The notes beneath the pieces are model-generated. The model was not told where the DNA came from and made no database searches. It saw nothing but the letters and a program-made list of their open reading frames with translations. From contig JAGXTI010000040.1 in NCBI GenBank assembly GCA_018334015.1, positions 1-64,000 of the forward strand: a DNA stretch of 64,000 nt, read 5' to 3'. This document shows, piece after piece, positions 61,789 through 64,000 of the stretch. Source of the DNA: Silanimonas sp. GTDB lineage: Bacteria; Pseudomonadota; Gammaproteobacteria; Xanthomonadales; Xanthomonadaceae. How positions within the stretch are numbered: position 1 is the stretch's first letter; every line of letters begins with the position of its first letter. Both the position numbers and the translations under genes were made by a program.

Positions 61789-62937
61789 TCAGCCGCTGTC
61801 GCGCAGCCGCGCCAACACCGGGGCGAATTCGTCCTGCCGCTGCAGGGCCACGGCGACCTCCTGCAGCGCATCGGCGAGCGCGGAACAGCCCTCGGCGCGC
61901 AGGGTGGCATGGCCGACCTTGCGGCCCGGCCGCGGGCTCTTGCCGTAGTCGTGCCAATGGCCGGCCGGGCTGGCGAGTACCGGCGTGGCGGCGGGCATCG
62001 CGCCGACCCAATTGAGCATCACGCTGGCACCGACCGCGTCGGTGCTGCCGAGCGGCAGGCCGAGCACGGCGCGCAGGTGGTTCTCGAATTGCGAGGTCTC
62101 GGCGCCCTCGAGGGTCCAATGCCCGGAGTTGTGCACGCGCGGGGCCATCTCGTTGGCCAGCAGCTGGCCGTCGCGCACGAACAATTCCAGCGCGAACACG
62201 CCGACGTAATCGAGGGCCTCGGCCAGCTCACGGGCATGGTCGAGCGCCCGGGCCATGAGCGCGGCAACGCCAGCGGCCGGTGCCATCGAGGCCGAGAGGA
62301 TGCCGTCGCGGTGCCAGTTTTCGGTGAGTGGCCAGGCGCGGAAAGCGCCGTCGCGACCGCGCACCGCCACCACCGAGAGCTCGCGTTCGAAAGCGACGAA
62401 GGCTTCGAGGATCAGCCCCACCTTGCCCGCCTGCGCGCCGAGGGCCGCCCAAGCAGCGTCGAGGTCGGCCGGCGTCTTCAGCCGGAACTGGCCCTTGCCG
62501 TCGTAGCCCAGCCGCCGCGTCTTCAGGATGCAGGGCAGGCCGATACGCGCCACGGCAGCCTCGAGATCGGCGCGCGTCTCGACGGCGGCGAAGGCCGGCG
62601 TGCCGATGCCCAGCTCATTGAACAGGGTTTTCTCGGCGAGCCGGTCCTGCGCGATCCGCAGCGCGCGCGGCGCCGGGAACACCGGGATGCGCGCCGCCAA
62701 CCATTCGGCACTTTCGGCCGGCACGTTCTCGAAATCGAAGGTGGCCACATCGACGCGCGAGGCGAACTCGGCGAGCGCCTGCTCGTCGCGCCAGTCGCCG
62801 ACCACCATCGGCACGAACTGGCCGGCACAGGCTTCATCGCTGGTGTCCATCACGAGGAAGCGCAGACCGAGCGGGGCGCCGGCCAAGGCCATCATCCGCG
62901 CCAACTGGCCGCCGCCGAGGATGCCGACGGTGGTCAC
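61789..62937 (-). CDS. purK: 5-(carboxyamino)imidazole ribonucleotide synthase
   Basis: PurK carboxylates AIR to N5-CAIR with ATP and bicarbonate in purine synthesis. The 382-residue ATP-grasp protein has the opening [42 protein letters not shown], and the metal-binding [20 protein letters not shown] with VHNSGHWT. It begins with GTG overlapping the purE stop (GTGA). The larger open frame upstream is out of frame with purE and not coding. Confidence 0.95.
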   Translation of the reverse strand: MTTVGILGGGQLARMMALAGAPLGLRFLVMDTSDEACAGQFVPMVVGDWRDEQALAEFASRVDVATFDFENVPAESAEWLAARIPVFPAPRALRIAQDRLAEKTLFNELGIGTPAFAAVETRADLEAAVARIGLPCILKTRRLGYDGKGQFRLKTPADLDAAWAALGAQAGKVGLILEAFVAFERELSVVAVRGRDGAFRAWPLTENWHRDGILSASMAPAAGVAALMARALDHARELAEALDYVGVFALELFVRDGQLLANEMAPRVHNSGHWTLEGAETSQFENHLRAVLGLPLGSTDAVGASVMLNWVGAMPAATPVLASPAGHWHDYGKSPRPGRKVGHATLRAEGCSALADALQEVAVALQRQDEFAPVLARLRDSG

Positions 62938-63476
62938 GCGCGCGGATCCGGCTGGGCCAGCACGGCGTCGGTCTGCTCGCGGCGGAAGGCCTCGAGCGCG
63001 GCGGCGATCCCGGCATGGTCGTGGGCCAGCAGCGCGGCGGCGAACAGCGCGGCGTTCGCCGCACCGGCCGCACCGATGGCGAAGGTGGCGACCGGGATGC
63101 CGGCCGGCATCTGCACGATCGAAAGCAGCGAGTCGAGGCCGTTCAGGGCCTTGCTCTGCACCGGTACGCCGAGCACCGGCACGGCGGTTTTGGCGGCCAG
63201 CATGCCCGGCAGGTGGGCGGCACCGCCGGCCCCGGCGATGATGGCGCGCAGCCCGCGCGGGCCGGCCTCTTCGGCGTAGCGGAACAGCAGATCGGGCGTG
63301 CGATGCGCCGAGACCACCTGCACCTCGTGCGGCACGCCGAGGCGGGTGAGCCGCTCGGCCGCGTGCTGCATCGTCTCCCAATCGCTCTTCGAGCCCATCA
63401 CGATGCCGACACGGACCATCCCGCCCTGCGCGGCACCACGCGCCCCATCCTTGCTTTCCTGCGCGCCAGACTGCAT
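62934..63476 (-). CDS. purE: N5-CAIR mutase
   Basis: PurE moves the carboxylate of N5-CAIR to give CAIR. The 180-residue product shows the class I signatures [36 protein letters not shown] and [19 protein letters not shown]. Two starts are possible: 63476, with a good GGGGAGG about 5 nt upstream, and 63419, which gives a product of usual length (161). I use 63476 because of the ribosome-binding site; the extra 19 residues are polar. Confidence 0.93.
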   Translation of the reverse strand: MQSGAQESKDGARGAAQGGMVRVGIVMGSKSDWETMQHAAERLTRLGVPHEVQVVSAHRTPDLLFRYAEEAGPRGLRAIIAGAGGAAHLPGMLAAKTAVPVLGVPVQSKALNGLDSLLSIVQMPAGIPVATFAIGAAGAANAALFAAALLAHDHAGIAAALEAFRREQTDAVLAQPDPRA

Positions 63477-63536
63477 GGGAGCCTCCCCGGCAAAAGCGTA
63501 TTCTACGCAGCGTTTCCGCTGCCCGGCATAACCCCC

Positions 63537-63806
63537 ATGGACCGCAAGCTGCTCGACCTGCTCGTCTGCCCGGCGACGCACCAGCCCCTGCACCGGCTCG
63601 ACGCCGCCCAGCGCGAGCGCATCAACGCCGCCATCGCCCAGGGCGAACTGCGGCGCGGCGACGGCGCCATCGAGAACCGCCCGCTCGACGATGCCCTGGC
63701 CCGCCGCGACGGCAAAGCGGTGTACCGCATCGAGGACGGCATCCCGGTGCTGCTTGTCGACGAGGCCCTGGACACCCGCGGGATCGACGCGCTCGGCCTG
63801 CGCTGA
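63537..63806 (+). CDS. Trm112-family protein (YcaR/UPF0434-like)
   Basis: The 89-residue product opens with the Trm112-like zinc-ribbon/knuckle sequence [20 protein letters not shown]. It ends with the [15 protein letters not shown] segment typical of the YcaR/UPF0434 group. Only one CP pair is present, so zinc binding as in eukaryotic Trm112 is doubtful. The middle ([14 protein letters not shown]) is longer than in E. coli YcaR. It overlaps the nadC start by one base (TGATG). Confidence 0.85.
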   Translation: MDRKLLDLLVCPATHQPLHRLDAAQRERINAAIAQGELRRGDGAIENRPLDDALARRDGKAVYRIEDGIPVLLVDEALDTRGIDALGLR

Positions 63807-64000
63807 TGGTCGACCGGGACAAGGCCCCGCCCGCGCCACCGCCGGCGGCGGTGGTCAGGGCCAACGTGGCGACGGCGCTGGCCGAGGATCTGGGCAGTGG
63901 CGATGCCAGTGCCGCTCTGCTCGATGACCTGCCGGCGCGGGCCTGGGTGCTTTGCCGCGAGGCGGCGGTGATCGCCGGGCGGCCTTGGTTCGACGCCTGT
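63806..64000 (+). CDS. nadC: nicotinate-nucleotide pyrophosphorylase (partial)
   Basis: NadC makes nicotinate mononucleotide from quinolinate and PRPP in NAD synthesis. Only the first 65 codons lie in the window and the frame runs off the right edge. The N-terminal pattern is clear: [16 protein letters not shown] matches the family's LxEDxGxGDxTxxLI, and [15 protein letters not shown] follows as expected. The rest of the gene is outside the window. Confidence 0.85.
   Translation, partial: MVDRDKAPPAPPPAAVVRANVATALAEDLGSGDASAALLDDLPARAWVLCREAAVIAGRPWFDAC

Overview
High-GC chromosomal segment, most likely from a gammaproteobacterium of the Xanthomonadales/Lysobacterales. The reasons are: an Oar-like TonB-dependent receptor with a carboxypeptidase-regulatory-like N-terminus, a PilE-PilY1-PilX-PilW-PilV-FimT minor pilin cluster, S-methyl-5'-thioinosine phosphorylase in place of MTA phosphorylase, PhaR, GluQ, and the thrS-infC-rpmI-rplT-pheST-ihfA-merR gene string. 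The family assignment is inference; no rRNA marker is present.

Layout. 1-7.5 kb: housekeeping genes (DUF2252 protein, HtpX, GluQ, PhaR, a sulfatase-modifying-factor-like lipoprotein, RNase D). 7.6-16.1 kb: an accessory block lying exactly between tRNA-Ala(CGC) and tRNA-Arg(CCT). It holds a decayed IS30-type transposase, a complete type I Wadjet operon (jetABCD) and a ParD/RelE-type toxin-antitoxin pair. 16.2-34.9 kb: metabolism and envelope genes (ALDH7-type dehydrogenase, pyrD, murB, an EamA transporter, an M13 peptidase, ispG, a PilZ-like protein, xseA, a Ca/Na antiporter, CorA, an ABC exporter). This stretch ends with a purine salvage/cell-wall recycling cluster (nagZ-hpt-MTIP) beside tRNA-Pro.

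35-45 kb: the translation cluster on the minus strand, reading uvrB, tRNA-Val, thrS, infC, rpmI, rplT, pheS, pheT, ihfA, merR. Three hairpin-plus-U-tract elements divide it: before thrS, after infC and before pheS. A good sigma70-type promoter sits inside the hairpin after infC. infC appears to start at AUC.

45-55 kb: type IV pilus minor pilins and PilY1 on the minus strand, tRNA-Asn with one extra FimT-like pilin on the plus strand, and an AlgZ-like sensor kinase broken by an internal deletion and frameshift. 53.9-64 kb: ppnN, the TonB receptor, an SDR-fold protein that lacks its catalytic residues, a monothiol glutaredoxin with an altered active site, sodB, an orphan ABC ATPase, purEK, a Trm112-like protein and the start of nadC, which runs off the window.

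The most distinctive content is the Wadjet-centred island, the string of candidate attenuators in front of tRNA-synthetase genes, and the broken AlgZ next to an intact pilin operon. I did not find a clearly undescribed multi-gene system. Wadjet itself is known.
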